Shown: in pieces, positions 1 to 7,686 of the stretch
Layout of the letters: each line of letters starts with the position of its first letter
Numbering within the stretch: the stretch's first letter is position 1
From: an uncultured Fimbriimonas sp.
Lineage (GTDB): Bacteria; Armatimonadota; Fimbriimonadia; Fimbriimonadales; Fimbriimonadaceae
NCBI GenBank assembly: GCA_945952345.1
Contig: CAMFIS010000003.1
Location: 1 to 64,000, forward strand
Reading direction: 5' to 3'
DNA length: 64,000 bases
Notes under the pieces: model-generated
What the model was told of the DNA's origin: nothing
What the model saw: the letters and a program-made list of their open reading frames with translations, nothing else
The model's database searches: none
Program-made: the position numbers and the translations under genes

Positions 1-1770
1 GTTTAGGCCAGGGAAGTAGGTCCATTCCTCGATTGCGGCTTGCTTCACCAAGCTGCGCGAAATTCCACCTTTCAAATCCAGATGAGAGTTGAACTCGTCG
101 ACCGACATCCCAACTTTGATCGTGATCTTGGCGTCGACGGTGCGGTTCGAGGGAACGATGTCCACAAAGGCACCAGGCTTGTAACTGGTGATTCTCAGCA
201 CCTCGCTAAATGATTCGTCGCCAGCCTTTCGGTAATCGGTGATCACCGCGAAGTTGCCCGAATCCCACACGTATTCCTTGAGACCTTCAAAATTGTCGCT
301 ATACCGTAACGCGTTCTCGGGTTTGCCCATCATCTTGAGGACCTCATCGATTGGATCGAGCATCTTGACGACTTTCCCGCCAATGTTCATGCTGACGATC
401 CGAGCCAGGTAAATCGGCGAACCTTCAATCTTGCGAGCTTCGACTCCGAATTTGCTGCAGATCGAGGCATAGTTGGCCATTGCTTTGGCATAGCCTTGCG
501 CATCGGCTGGGGTGCGAGTTAAGTAGGTGTACAGAACCTGCTCGACCTTGATCGCATCCGACTTGAATTCGTCGCCCGGGACCTGCTGGCCGAGATTGAC
601 GGCTAAATACGAGTTGTACTTGTTTGAACTTCGTTGGGCAATCACGAGCGTCTTCAAGGCTTCGGTAACATTGCCCGATCGTTGGTAACCCAGCGCCAGA
701 TTGTTGGCAATTCGAAGCTTGTCCGACTCGGACATTGCCTTCGCCATCGCTCCCTGCAGGGATTTGATGCCGTCCTGCAGATTTTGCGGCTTTCCGTCTG
801 GATCCAGAACCAGCGCGAGCCCTTGCAATTCCAGCGATTCCTGCCGATTCGGATCGGCGTCGACTGCGATCTTGACGTGGGCCAAGGCGGTTGCATAGTT
901 TGCTCGATCTCCATCGGTCAAAGCCGGAGCCTTGCTGCTGGGACTGGGCATGGCCAACACGGGACCAAAGTCGGGAAGATACCAGGCCTCTAGCACGTTC
1001 CTGGCGACGTTGGTGTAGTAGTTCAGCAGCGATGCCTGGGCCGCGTTGTACTTGCTTTCGTAAAACTTCGGAGCATCGGCAACCGCTTTGTCGTAAGACT
1101 TCATGGCCGCGTCGTACAGGCGGGCATCCATGTACGCCTCGCCATCTTGGAACGACACCATCGACCGGAGCACGAGGTTATTGGTTCCTACTGCAGCGGC
1201 GCGACGGGCGCAATCCGCGTGATCTCCCAATACCTTCACCGTTCCGGGCCAATCCTTCGCAGATTCACCAAGCTTAAACAGCATATCGGCCATATCGTTG
1301 CGGCTGTATCCTGCCTTCTCGAGGGCAACCGCGCCACTTGAGTCCGCTTCGTATTCCTGCTGCCGAGTGAGCATCAAATCCAAGTCCTGAACCTTCATGC
1401 CCTTGCCCAAGTGCTGCTTGGCCAGGTGCGAAAGTTCGTGGGCCACCACCGCTCGAACCAAGCGAATGTCCTTCATGAAATCGAGCAAGCCGGTGTACAC
1501 CGTCATCGTCGCTTGCGGTTTGGCATCCTTTGCAGTCGAGTCTGACTTCGTGTAGCTGGCATTGGCGTTCACATCCTTCTTGTCCACCACCACACACTTG
1601 ATCGGGTATGCCAATCGAGGGTCCTCGGCCAGATATGGCTTTAGTTCGTTCACCATCTTCTGCAAGTCCTCGACGGTGAATTTTGCCTGCTGATGTCCAG
1701 CGGCAAATCCCATCGCTACCATCGTCATCATCGCCGCCCCAACGGCGAATTTCATATTTTTCAACTTCAT
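1..1770 (-). CDS. M48-family metallopeptidase with C-terminal helical/TPR-like region (partial)
   Basis: The gene runs off the left edge; 590 codons are visible without a stop. The ATG at 1770 is followed by a hydrophobic segment ending near Ala-Gly (residues 7-25), a likely signal peptide, so the protein is probably exported. The zinc-protease motif HELSH is at residues 111-115, and a downstream EYEAD segment supplies the third zinc ligand expected in M48 (BepA/Oma1-like) peptidases. The rest is alanine-rich and helical, compatible with TPR-like repeats, followed by a less typical C-terminal portion. BepA-type proteins act in outer-membrane protein quality control; that role is inferred. No leaderless -10 is seen before this start. 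Confidence 0.88.
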   Translation of the reverse strand, partial: MKLKNMKFAVGAAMMTMVAMGFAAGHQQAKFTVEDLQKMVNELKPYLAEDPRLAYPIKCVVVDKKDVNANASYTKSDSTAKDAKPQATMTVYTGLLDFMKDIRLVRAVVAHELSHLAKQHLGKGMKVQDLDLMLTRQQEYEADSSGAVALEKAGYSRNDMADMLFKLGESAKDWPGTVKVLGDHADCARRAAAVGTNNLVLRSMVSFQDGEAYMDARLYDAAMKSYDKAVADAPKFYESKYNAAQASLLNYYTNVARNVLEAWYLPDFGPVLAMPSPSSKAPALTDGDRANYATALAHVKIAVDADPNRQESLELQGLALVLDPDGKPQNLQDGIKSLQGAMAKAMSESDKLRIANNLALGYQRSGNVTEALKTLVIAQRSSNKYNSYLAVNLGQQVPGDEFKSDAIKVEQVLYTYLTRTPADAQGYAKAMANYASICSKFGVEARKIEGSPIYLARIVSMNIGGKVVKMLDPIDEVLKMMGKPENALRYSDNFEGLKEYVWDSGNFAVITDYRKAGDESFSEVLRITSYKPGAFVDIVPSNRTVDAKITIKVGMSVDEFNSHLDLKGGISRSLVKQAAIEEWTYFPGLN

Positions 1771-1941
1771 GTTTTCTGAGTGATCGGCTCGTGGCCTCAA
1801 TCCAGAGTTATCCAACGTGCGATCTCGTTAAGCGTTACACATTGGTGCCCGGGACAGCCTACAAGACCGGGAATTTCCTTCCATAATTATGGGTGAAGAC
1901 ATCCTTTGTCCAACTACAAAGGCGTTGTTGGTTTGTCTCCT

Positions 1942-3108
1942 ATGAATACTCGATACCTTGTCCTTGGGGCAGGAATGCAGGGCACCGCCGCCGCATTCGA
2001 TCTCGTCAAACACGCCCATCCTGCGTCTGTCGTCATGGCCGACGCCTCCCTCGAACAAGCGCAAAGGGCTTGCGATCGTGTCAACCGCCTGACCGGTTCA
2101 GACATGTGCCACGCGCGCCAAGTCGATGCCTTGAATGCCGCCTCATTGGGAGCATTATTAGCGGACGCCGATATCCTTCTGAGCTGCGTGCCGTACTGGA
2201 TGCATCCCTGCATCGCCGACTGTGCCATCGAACATAAGGTGAGCATGCTCGACCTCGGCGGCAACACCGACGTCACCCGCAAAACCCTGGCCAAAAATGA
2301 CGAAGCCGTCGCAGCTGGCGTTTCCTTGGTTCCCGACTGCGGTCTTGCGCCAGGGTTTGTGAATTCTCTCGGTATGTGGCTCGTCGAGCATTTGGATACG
2401 TGCGATTCCGTCAAGCTCTATTGCGGCGTCCTGCCGCAAAACCCGGTGGCCCCACTGAACTACAAAACCACATTCAATGTGGAGGGTTTGGTCACCGAGT
2501 ACGACTACAGCGCGGTCGTTCTTCGCGATGGTGAGATTCAGATGATCCCCACCCTGTCCGAACTTGAATCACTTCAGGTGGAAGGACTTGGAGAAATGGA
2601 ATCCTTCGTCACTTCGGGCGGCACCAGCATGGCGCCGTACTCGGTCCAAGGCAAGGTCACGAACTATCAATACAAAACCATCCGCTTTCCGGGCCACTGC
2701 AACGCGATGCGGCTTTACAAAGACTTTGGTTTGTGGAGAGAAGACGAGATCGATATCAAGGGCGTGAAGGTTCGGCCCAAGGATGTTTTCTGTCGCGTCT
2801 TCGGCGAAGAGCTCTCCAAGATCAAAGATGTCGACCAGTGCATTGTCCGGGCGGTGGGCATCGGTACTCGCGACGGCAAACCTATTCAACTGCAAATCGA
2901 CATGCATGATCGGCAATGCGAAGAGACAGGATTTACATCGATGGAACGCCTGACCGGGTTCTCACTCGCGACTTACGCGCACCACATGGCGCAAGGGAAA
3001 ATGCCAAAAGGAGCGTTGCGATACGAACTTGCGATGACGGGCACCGACTTCGTGGAAGAAATCCAGCGACGTGGAATCAAGATGAGGTTTAGCGAGCAAG
3101 CCATTTAG
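1942..3108 (+). CDS. Saccharopine dehydrogenase-like NAD(P)-dependent oxidoreductase
   Basis: About 388 residues. The N-terminus carries a Rossmann dinucleotide motif (LVLGAGMQG), then the layout of saccharopine/lysine-ketoglutarate reductase family enzymes, with a substrate-binding insertion (VPDCGLAPGFVNS) near the middle. I chose the ATG at 1942 because it directly precedes the Rossmann strand; an in-frame TTG at 1906 would add 12 residues of no recognisable function. Related proteins act in lysine metabolism, but the substrate cannot be fixed from sequence. The gene stands alone and converges on the thioredoxin-like gene, with a strong hairpin between them. Confidence 0.85.
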   Translation: MNTRYLVLGAGMQGTAAAFDLVKHAHPASVVMADASLEQAQRACDRVNRLTGSDMCHARQVDALNAASLGALLADADILLSCVPYWMHPCIADCAIEHKVSMLDLGGNTDVTRKTLAKNDEAVAAGVSLVPDCGLAPGFVNSLGMWLVEHLDTCDSVKLYCGVLPQNPVAPLNYKTTFNVEGLVTEYDYSAVVLRDGEIQMIPTLSELESLQVEGLGEMESFVTSGGTSMAPYSVQGKVTNYQYKTIRFPGHCNAMRLYKDFGLWREDEIDIKGVKVRPKDVFCRVFGEELSKIKDVDQCIVRAVGIGTRDGKPIQLQIDMHDRQCEETGFTSMERLTGFSLATYAHHMAQGKMPKGALRYELAMTGTDFVEEIQRRGIKMRFSEQAI

Positions 3109-3114
3109 TCAGCC

Positions 3115-3160
3115 GTCGGCAGTTGGCAGTTAGCAGAAAACACATCTGCCAACTGCCGAC
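3115..3160. terminator. Bidirectional terminator-like hairpin between convergent genes
   Basis: Perfect 15-bp stem, GTCGGCAGTTGGCAG at 3115-3129 and its complement at 3146-3160, with a 16-base loop. It lies between two convergent genes, so termination for both strands is likely. There is no clear T-run, so it could instead be a repeat-type palindrome. Confidence 0.6.
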
Positions 3161-3169
3161 TGACAGCTA

Positions 3170-3706
3170 TTAATGTGGAGCGTTTGCCGTTAACCAAGCT
3201 TGAATCTTGGCTTTGTCGGTGCCTCGAAGCTTCTTCGCGCCCATATCCAGCATCTTCATGAAGTGCTTGATCTCCTCGGGCTTGGCAGGATAGCCGGTGT
3301 TCGAAGCTTGATCCTTCTCCTTCATCAGGGAATTCACGACCATCTTGCCCGTTTTCGAATCGATGATCGCCATAAACGGCAGTCCGGCATCCTTACCACC
3401 AAGCTCGGTCATGAAGTCGACACCGCCTTCGTTCTCATTTACTTTTTGCTTCGGATCGTTCTCGAGTACGGTGACATGAACGATTTCGAGGCCGTTCTTC
3501 ACCAGCTTGCCTTCGTCGGTCTTTTCCAAGAAGTCATCGAACTTGTGGCACCAACCGCACCACGACGCGTGGAAGATTACGAGCACATTCTTTCCACTCT
3601 TTAGGCCGTCAGCCTGAGCCTTGGTCAAGAGTTCCTTGGTCGTTGGGGCGGTCGCCATGCTGAGGGCAGCGACACACAAAAGCGAAAGCGTGGAGACGAG
3701 TTTCAT
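3170..3706 (-). CDS. Secreted thioredoxin-fold protein with CGWC active site
   Basis: 178 residues with an N-terminal signal peptide (MKLVSTLSLLCVAALSMATA) and a thioredoxin-like active site in HASWCGWCHKFDD, giving the CxxC pair CGWC. The family (thioredoxin_7/DsbD-gamma-like) typically performs thiol-disulfide exchange outside the cytoplasm. The ATG at 3706 is preceded by TATGCT exactly 6 bases upstream, so the mRNA is probably leaderless. The SGNH hydrolase gene ends 15 bases upstream on the same strand; the two may be co-transcribed as well as separately promoted. The redox partner is unknown. Confidence 0.88.
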   Translation of the reverse strand: MKLVSTLSLLCVAALSMATAPTTKELLTKAQADGLKSGKNVLVIFHASWCGWCHKFDDFLEKTDEGKLVKNGLEIVHVTVLENDPKQKVNENEGGVDFMTELGGKDAGLPFMAIIDSKTGKMVVNSLMKEKDQASNTGYPAKPEEIKHFMKMLDMGAKKLRGTDKAKIQAWLTANAPH

Positions 3707-3712
3707 GCAGTA

Positions 3713-3718
3713 AGCATA
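3713..3718 (-). promoter_or_regulatory. -10 element of a predicted leaderless promoter (thioredoxin-fold gene)
   Basis: TATGCT on the minus strand, exactly 6 bases before the ATG at 3706, which puts the expected transcription start on the first base of the start codon. Confidence 0.55.
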
Positions 3719-3721
3719 CGA

Positions 3722-4378
3722 CTATTTCGCCGTGGTTTTCTTCTTGAGTAAGACGAATGCCACCTGATTCGCAAGTTTCTGGCAGCCCTTTTCGCTCATA
3801 TGGATGCCATCTGGAGTGTAACAATCCCGAGTACTGATGGCAGTTCGAGTGTCGATGACCGATAACGCCATGGATCGCGCAAACTCTCGAAGCATCGGTG
3901 GCAACTGCTGGTTGACATTGTTGCAATGCTCATCGTCCAGGACTCCTTTTTCAGCCTTTGTACATATTCTCGGCGGAATGAGGATGTACACGCGGGGGTG
4001 ATTCGAGATTGTAAGATAGCTCTTCGCCAGCGCCTTCAGATCGTCGTTGAACTGGCTTACATGCGCCCAGTTTCTTGGAGCGCCATCGTTCGTTCCACCC
4101 ATGATCAGCACGATATTTGGCCGGTACTCGAGGGACTTCTTGTACTCATCGGTCTTCATGATCGGCGGTAACCAATCGAGATTCATGATCGTTGCACCCA
4201 TGTGTCCAAATGTTCGCACCTGGTAGCCGCCGCCCAGTTTGAAACCCAGTACGCCGGGGTAGTTGGTCTTGAGCCTGGTGTCTTCTGGCAATCCGTATCC
4301 GTAAGTGAGCGAGTCGCCGACGCAGGCAACACGGATTTGAGTTTGGGCGGCCAGCAGACCGGCGATGAGCGAGACCAT
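3722..4378 (-). CDS. SGNH/GDSL-family hydrolase (secreted lipase/esterase-like)
   Basis: 218 residues. A short hydrophobic N-terminus (MVSLIAGLLAAQ) looks like a signal peptide. Block I of the SGNH fold is ACVGDSLTYG (catalytic Ser), block III is MGGTND (oxyanion Asn), and block V is DGIHMSEKG with the catalytic Asp and His. Such enzymes cleave ester bonds in lipids or decorated carbohydrates; the substrate is unknown. The minus-strand TAAACT at 4390-4385 lies 6 bases before the ATG, suggesting a leaderless transcript. Confidence 0.92.
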   Translation of the reverse strand: MVSLIAGLLAAQTQIRVACVGDSLTYGYGLPEDTRLKTNYPGVLGFKLGGGYQVRTFGHMGATIMNLDWLPPIMKTDEYKKSLEYRPNIVLIMGGTNDGAPRNWAHVSQFNDDLKALAKSYLTISNHPRVYILIPPRICTKAEKGVLDDEHCNNVNQQLPPMLREFARSMALSVIDTRTAISTRDCYTPDGIHMSEKGCQKLANQVAFVLLKKKTTAK

Positions 4379-4384
4379 GCTGAT

Positions 4385-4390
4385 AGTTTA
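4385..4390 (-). promoter_or_regulatory. -10 element of a predicted leaderless promoter (SGNH hydrolase)
   Basis: TAAACT, 6 bases before the ATG at 4378. Confidence 0.55.
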
Positions 4391-4425
4391 CGACGGATTC
4401 GAGGTTGGAATGTTCAGCTGGGACC

Positions 4426-5553
4426 TCAACCTTCTACGGCAGATAGAGGGAGAACCTTTCGGAAACTCGCCATCCACGACTGGGCCTCGTCGAACCGCAG
4501 TGAGTATTCGCGTGGTTCTGGATCGCCATCGATCTCGACCGAGACTTTGGCGTGGGTCGGATTCGGATTGCGAGGCCGGAACAGATCCCGGGTGAACAGA
4601 TCGGGCTTGGTCGTCCGCATCCAAACTCGGCGAATCCTTGCATAGGGAATTCGCTCGATCTCGCTCGGACTCTCTTTGGGATGGAAGGCCACAAACATGT
4701 CTTCGGAAAATGGCGAGGGCGCGGATTGTCCCGCCGGATATTGACCGGTCGCTTCCCACTGCCAGATCTTTAGCTTGAGCATCAGGCAATTCGACCGGAC
4801 CGTCCGAAACTGAACCGCGATGAGGTTCATGATCGGACCGAGCATCATGATGAAAGCCGAATTGAAATCCTTTTTGAAGGTGTAGTGCAGCATAAATGCC
4901 ACGAGCATGAGCGAGAATGCCACGACCAAGCTGACCAAAATCCATCCCTCGCTCTTCACAAATCGACTAAATCTGGAAAGCTGAACGTGGTTAGTCTCGC
5001 CACTGGGTCGCTCTCCTTGCAGAATCCTTACCCATCGGTCTCGCTCTTCCACGTTTCGAAAGAACTCGAGGATGCCCTGGTCATCTCCCGGAATATAGAG
5101 CCAGGGCCGGTTGGGAGCTTCGTCGAGGAACTTGGTTGGTAACTTTGCTTTCGAAACAGTCTGTTCGGCGGCGAGCGAAAAGCCCTTGCCCGCCGTAAAC
5201 GCCATGCCTGCATGGAGCCGAATCTCGATTCGATCTTGTGAAGTCGAAGTGGACACGATCGACTCGTTCGTCAAGGCGATCCAGCCTTGGATTGTCGGTC
5301 TAATCAGAACTGCCCCTTCCAGTCCGGCAAGCGCACGGTCGACCTTATCTCGCCGGGCCGCATAGCAGCTTGTCATGAAGACCAGGAAGAGAATAATACC
5401 GGCCGCGATCACCACGAAGCCCATCGCTTCGTTCCAAAAGCTGGCAGCCATGCTACCTGCGATGAAGGTGGCCAGCGTCAGCATCACAAACGCCACGGTT
5501 TTGCGTTCGGTCCACTTCCACCACGGATCGGGTTGCACTTTACTCTTGATCAT
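4426..5553 (-). CDS. Membrane protein of unknown function with a soluble C-terminal domain
   Basis: 375 residues. Two hydrophobic helices lie near residues 20-68, a soluble segment follows, and two more helices lie around residues 205-260. The C-terminal 110 residues (from about FSEDMFVAFHP) look like a small beta-rich domain, perhaps PH-like, but I cannot assign a family. The two pairs of helices, each followed by a beta-rich segment, suggest internal duplication. It is divergent from the histidine leader region and 47 bases upstream of the SGNH gene on the same strand. Function unknown. Confidence 0.75.
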   Translation of the reverse strand: MIKSKVQPDPWWKWTERKTVAFVMLTLATFIAGSMAASFWNEAMGFVVIAAGIILFLVFMTSCYAARRDKVDRALAGLEGAVLIRPTIQGWIALTNESIVSTSTSQDRIEIRLHAGMAFTAGKGFSLAAEQTVSKAKLPTKFLDEAPNRPWLYIPGDDQGILEFFRNVEERDRWVRILQGERPSGETNHVQLSRFSRFVKSEGWILVSLVVAFSLMLVAFMLHYTFKKDFNSAFIMMLGPIMNLIAVQFRTVRSNCLMLKLKIWQWEATGQYPAGQSAPSPFSEDMFVAFHPKESPSEIERIPYARIRRVWMRTTKPDLFTRDLFRPRNPNPTHAKVSVEIDGDPEPREYSLRFDEAQSWMASFRKVLPLSAVEG

Positions 5554-5568
5554 CTGTTAACTGGGTCC

Positions 5569-5599
5569 TTGCCAATTCGTTCCTCAAAAGTGCAATACT
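5569..5599 (+). promoter_or_regulatory. Possible promoter for the histidine leader and operon
   Basis: A TTGCCA hexamer (5569-5574) and an AATACT hexamer (5594-5599) are separated by 19 bases and lie just upstream of the leader peptide start at 5610. The spacing is slightly long, so this is tentative. Confidence 0.3.
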
Positions 5600-5609
5600 T
5601 AAAACTCCG

Positions 5610-5660
5610 ATGAGCGGTTTCTTCCGACATCACCATCATAGCGGCCATCACCACGCTTAA
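5610..5660 (+). CDS. hisL: Putative histidine operon leader peptide with seven His codons
   Basis: An ATG at 5610 opens a 16-codon frame reading MSGFFRHHHHSGHHHA and ending in TAA at 5658-5660. Seven of 16 codons are His, four of them consecutive and three more after Ser-Gly. It ends 85 bases before hisG. This is the layout of the his leader peptide of enterobacteria, where ribosome stalling at His codons senses charged tRNA-His. The His codons overlap a strong hairpin (5646-5675), so stalling would open it. I see no classical T-run terminator, so control could act on translation or through Rho. The frame is real sequence; its translation and regulatory use are inferred. Confidence 0.72.
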   Translation: MSGFFRHHHHSGHHHA

Positions 5661-5714
5661 GCAAGCGTCGTGATGTTCTGTCGCCCCTGATGTCCCCCGT
5701 GCCAGCGTCGGCAC
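5646..5714 (+). promoter_or_regulatory. Attenuator-like RNA structures downstream of the His codons
   Basis: Hairpin 1 (5646-5675) pairs CATCAC/GTGATG and ACGCTT/AAGCGT around one C-C mismatch, with loop AAGC; its left arm contains the last three His codons. Hairpin 2 (5699-5714) is GTGCC-AGCGTC-GGCAC. The heptamer AGCGTCG occurs in both (5664-5670 and 5704-5710), so ACGCT at 5653-5657 could pair with either copy, giving mutually exclusive folds as in attenuators. Confidence 0.5.
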
Positions 5715-5745
5715 CTCTCCCTCTCCAAGCCCCAAAAGCCGATTT

Positions 5746-6606
5746 ATGTCTACCCTCGTTAAGCTCGCACTCCCCACTGGACGGATTCAACAGAACGTCT
5801 ACAAACTCCTCGACGACGCTGGTATTGAAGTTCATGGTGGACCACGCTCCTACCGACCCGCCATCTCTCTCGAGGGTTTCGAAGCCAAGATTTTGAAGAC
5901 GCAGAACATCGTGGAGATGCTGGATATCGGCCGCCGCGACATCGGCTTTGCCGGCGCTGACTGGGTGAAGGAACTGGACGCCGACGTGGTGGAGTTGCTC
6001 GATACCGGGATGGATGGTGTTCGAATCGTGGCGGCGGCTCCGGTTGGATTTCCCGATGCCGAACCTTACCAGGGCCGCCAGCTTATTGTTGCTACCGAGT
6101 ACGTTAAGATTGCCGAGGAGTGGGTTCGCAGCAAGGGTTGGGATGCGAAAGTTATTCGATCCTATGGCACCACTGAGGCATTTCCTCCCGAAGATGCCGA
6201 CTGCATTGTAGATAACACATCCAGCGGCGCGACACTCGAAGCTTCCAAACTCCAGATCATCGACACCCTTCTCAAGTCATCGACCCGAATCTTCGCGAGC
6301 CGGCAAGCCATGGCCGACCCGGAGAAGAAGGCGAAGATCGAGGACTTTGTGCTGATTATTCGCTCGGTTTTGAATGCGCGCACACGCGTGATGGTGGAAG
6401 TGAACGTAAGCAAAAATGACCTCGAAGCGGTGGCTTCGATTATTCCGTGTATGCGGCAGCCCACGATTGCCGCACTTCATGGGGAGGCTGGCTACGTGGT
6501 CAAGGCGGCGGTCTTGAAATCCCAACTCCCAACTCTCATCCCGATCATCAAGCAGAAAGGCGGCACCGACATCGTCGTTTCGAGTCTGTCGAACGTGATT
6601 CCATGA
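5746..6606 (+). CDS. hisG: ATP phosphoribosyltransferase, long form
   Basis: 286 residues. HisG catalyses the first step of histidine synthesis, joining ATP and PRPP to make phosphoribosyl-ATP. The N-terminus (KLALPTGRIQQ) and the GYADWVKEL-like segment (GADWVKELDADVVEL) are typical. A C-terminal HisG_C domain (about residues 210-286, ACT-like) marks the long, hexameric form that does not need HisZ and is usually feedback-inhibited by histidine. The gene is first in the operon, downstream of the His-rich leader. Its stop overlaps the hisH start by four bases (ATGA). No Shine-Dalgarno is obvious before ATG 5746. Confidence 0.97.
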   Translation: MSTLVKLALPTGRIQQNVYKLLDDAGIEVHGGPRSYRPAISLEGFEAKILKTQNIVEMLDIGRRDIGFAGADWVKELDADVVELLDTGMDGVRIVAAAPVGFPDAEPYQGRQLIVATEYVKIAEEWVRSKGWDAKVIRSYGTTEAFPPEDADCIVDNTSSGATLEASKLQIIDTLLKSSTRIFASRQAMADPEKKAKIEDFVLIIRSVLNARTRVMVEVNVSKNDLEAVASIIPCMRQPTIAALHGEAGYVVKAAVLKSQLPTLIPIIKQKGGTDIVVSSLSNVIP

Positions 6607-7202
6607 CCCGCTCGATCGCTGTCATCGACACCGGTGTCGCGAATATCGCATCGGTGCAATCCGCCTTCTCCAAGCTCGGATACGAAACCCACTTCGCCCA
6701 GTCCGACGACGAAGTGTTTGAAACCAACGCCGTCATTCTCCCCGGCGTCGGATCGTTTGCCGCCGGAATGGCGGCACTCAACAAGCTTGGCTTCGCTCGC
6801 GCGCTCAAGCTTCGCGCCGAGTCCAGCAAAGCGACACTCGCCGTCTGCCTCGGCATGCAATTGCTGTGCGAGTCGAGTGAAGAGAGTCCTGGTGTCGAAG
6901 GCCTGGGAGTCCTTCCCGTTTCGATTCACCGCTTTGGCGAGCATGTGCGCGTGCCCCACTTCGGATGGAACCAAGTTTCGTCTCCATCATCCTTTGTCGG
7001 CGAAGGCTACGCCTACTTCGCCAATTCGTACCGCCTGGAGAAAGCGCCGTATGGTTGGGAAGTCGCGACGTGCGACCATGGCGGTGAATTCGTCGCCGCG
7101 GTCCGGCATGGAAGTGTGTTGGCCGCGCAGTTCCACCCCGAAATTTCGAGCACGTTTGGTCGGCACGTTCTGGAGACTTGGCTGGAGGGTGTGAAGTGGT
7201 AG
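6603..7202 (+). CDS. hisH: Imidazole glycerol phosphate synthase, glutaminase subunit
   Basis: 199 residues, class I glutamine amidotransferase. HisH releases ammonia from glutamine and channels it to HisF. Visible motifs: oxyanion strand LPGVGSFAAG, nucleophile Cys in AVCLGMQLLCES, and the catalytic His-Glu pair in QFHPEIS. The start ATG at 6603 overlaps the hisG stop, indicating translational coupling. Unusually, about 480 bp of repeat-rich DNA separate it from its partner hisF. Confidence 0.96.
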   Translation: MTRSIAVIDTGVANIASVQSAFSKLGYETHFAQSDDEVFETNAVILPGVGSFAAGMAALNKLGFARALKLRAESSKATLAVCLGMQLLCESSEESPGVEGLGVLPVSIHRFGEHVRVPHFGWNQVSSPSSFVGEGYAYFANSYRLEKAPYGWEVATCDHGGEFVAAVRHGSVLAAQFHPEISSTFGRHVLETWLEGVKW

Positions 7203-7227
7203 CCTCGTCGCTGCAAGGTTCAAATAA

Positions 7228-7275
7228 CCCTCACCCGGTTCGTTCCTCACCATCCTCTCCCAAGGAAGAGGCATC
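7228..7275 (+). repeat. CCTCACCCGGTTCG palindromic element, intergenic copy
   Basis: It begins CCCTCACCCGGTTCG and ends in an imperfect hairpin (CCTCTCC..GGAAGAGG). The same element, reversed, lies in frame inside maf at 59872-59920. Confidence 0.65.
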
Positions 7276-7354
7276 TTGTTTCGACCGTAATTTGAAAGCT
7301 ATTCAATCGCCACACTTCCAAAATAGCAATTCGATATGGTTACGTCCAAGTCTG

Positions 7355-7505
7355 ATCCGGAGGATCACAGCTGGTAGCCAGGGTGTCGCAGCGAGGAACG
7401 AGCGGAGACCCCTGGATAGAATCCGTAATCGCAAAAGTCCGAGGAGCGACACGCCCGCCGAAGCGAGGCACGAGCGAAGGCAGGGAGCGACCCCGCCGAT
7501 AGGCG
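7355..7505 (-). repeat. Dispersed GC-rich element, copy 1
   Basis: Read on the minus strand it contains CGCCTATCGGCGGGGTCGCT, then TCCAGGGGTCT, CGACACCCTGGCTAC and GATCCTCCGGATC. The same blocks in the same order occur on the plus strand at 40573-40690. This copy carries about 40 extra bases in its first half. Confidence 0.7.
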
Positions 7506-7550
7506 AAAGAGAGCATTTTGAAGTTGGTGATACTAGAACGCAAGTAGTTA

Positions 7551-7613
7551 ACCACCCCCTCCGGTTCCTTCGTTCCTCAGTCATCGACTCCCCCAGGGGC
7601 GTAGCGTGGTTAG
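7551..7613 (+). repeat. CCAGGGGCG-GAGCGTGGT repeat, copy 1
   Basis: It starts ACCACCCCCTCCG and ends CCCAGGGGCGTAGCGTGGT. The two ends are imperfectly complementary, so the element can fold on itself. Other copies are at 45502-45567 and 60351-60452, with a divergent one near 63577. Confidence 0.6.
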
Positions 7614-7686
7614 TGCCCTTGAGCAAAATTCAGTTCCAGCACGAACCGGGGGATTGGCGACAATCTCGAACGGAAAGGAGCCAGCC

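Larger units (their letters stand above)
7203..7686. repeat. Repeat-rich gap between hisH and hisF
   Basis: No convincing gene. It holds members of three repeat families: a CCTCACCCGGTTCG element (7228-7275), a longer GC-rich element shared with 40573-40690 (7355-7505), and a CCAGGGGCG element (7551-7613). A good Shine-Dalgarno (GGAAAGGAG) for hisF sits at its end. An open frame spanning 7178-7693 merely reads through the repeats. Confidence 0.7.

Noticed and set aside
7217-7226. GGTTCAAAT resembling a tRNA T-loop
   Set aside because: No acceptor, D or anticodon stems can be formed around it.
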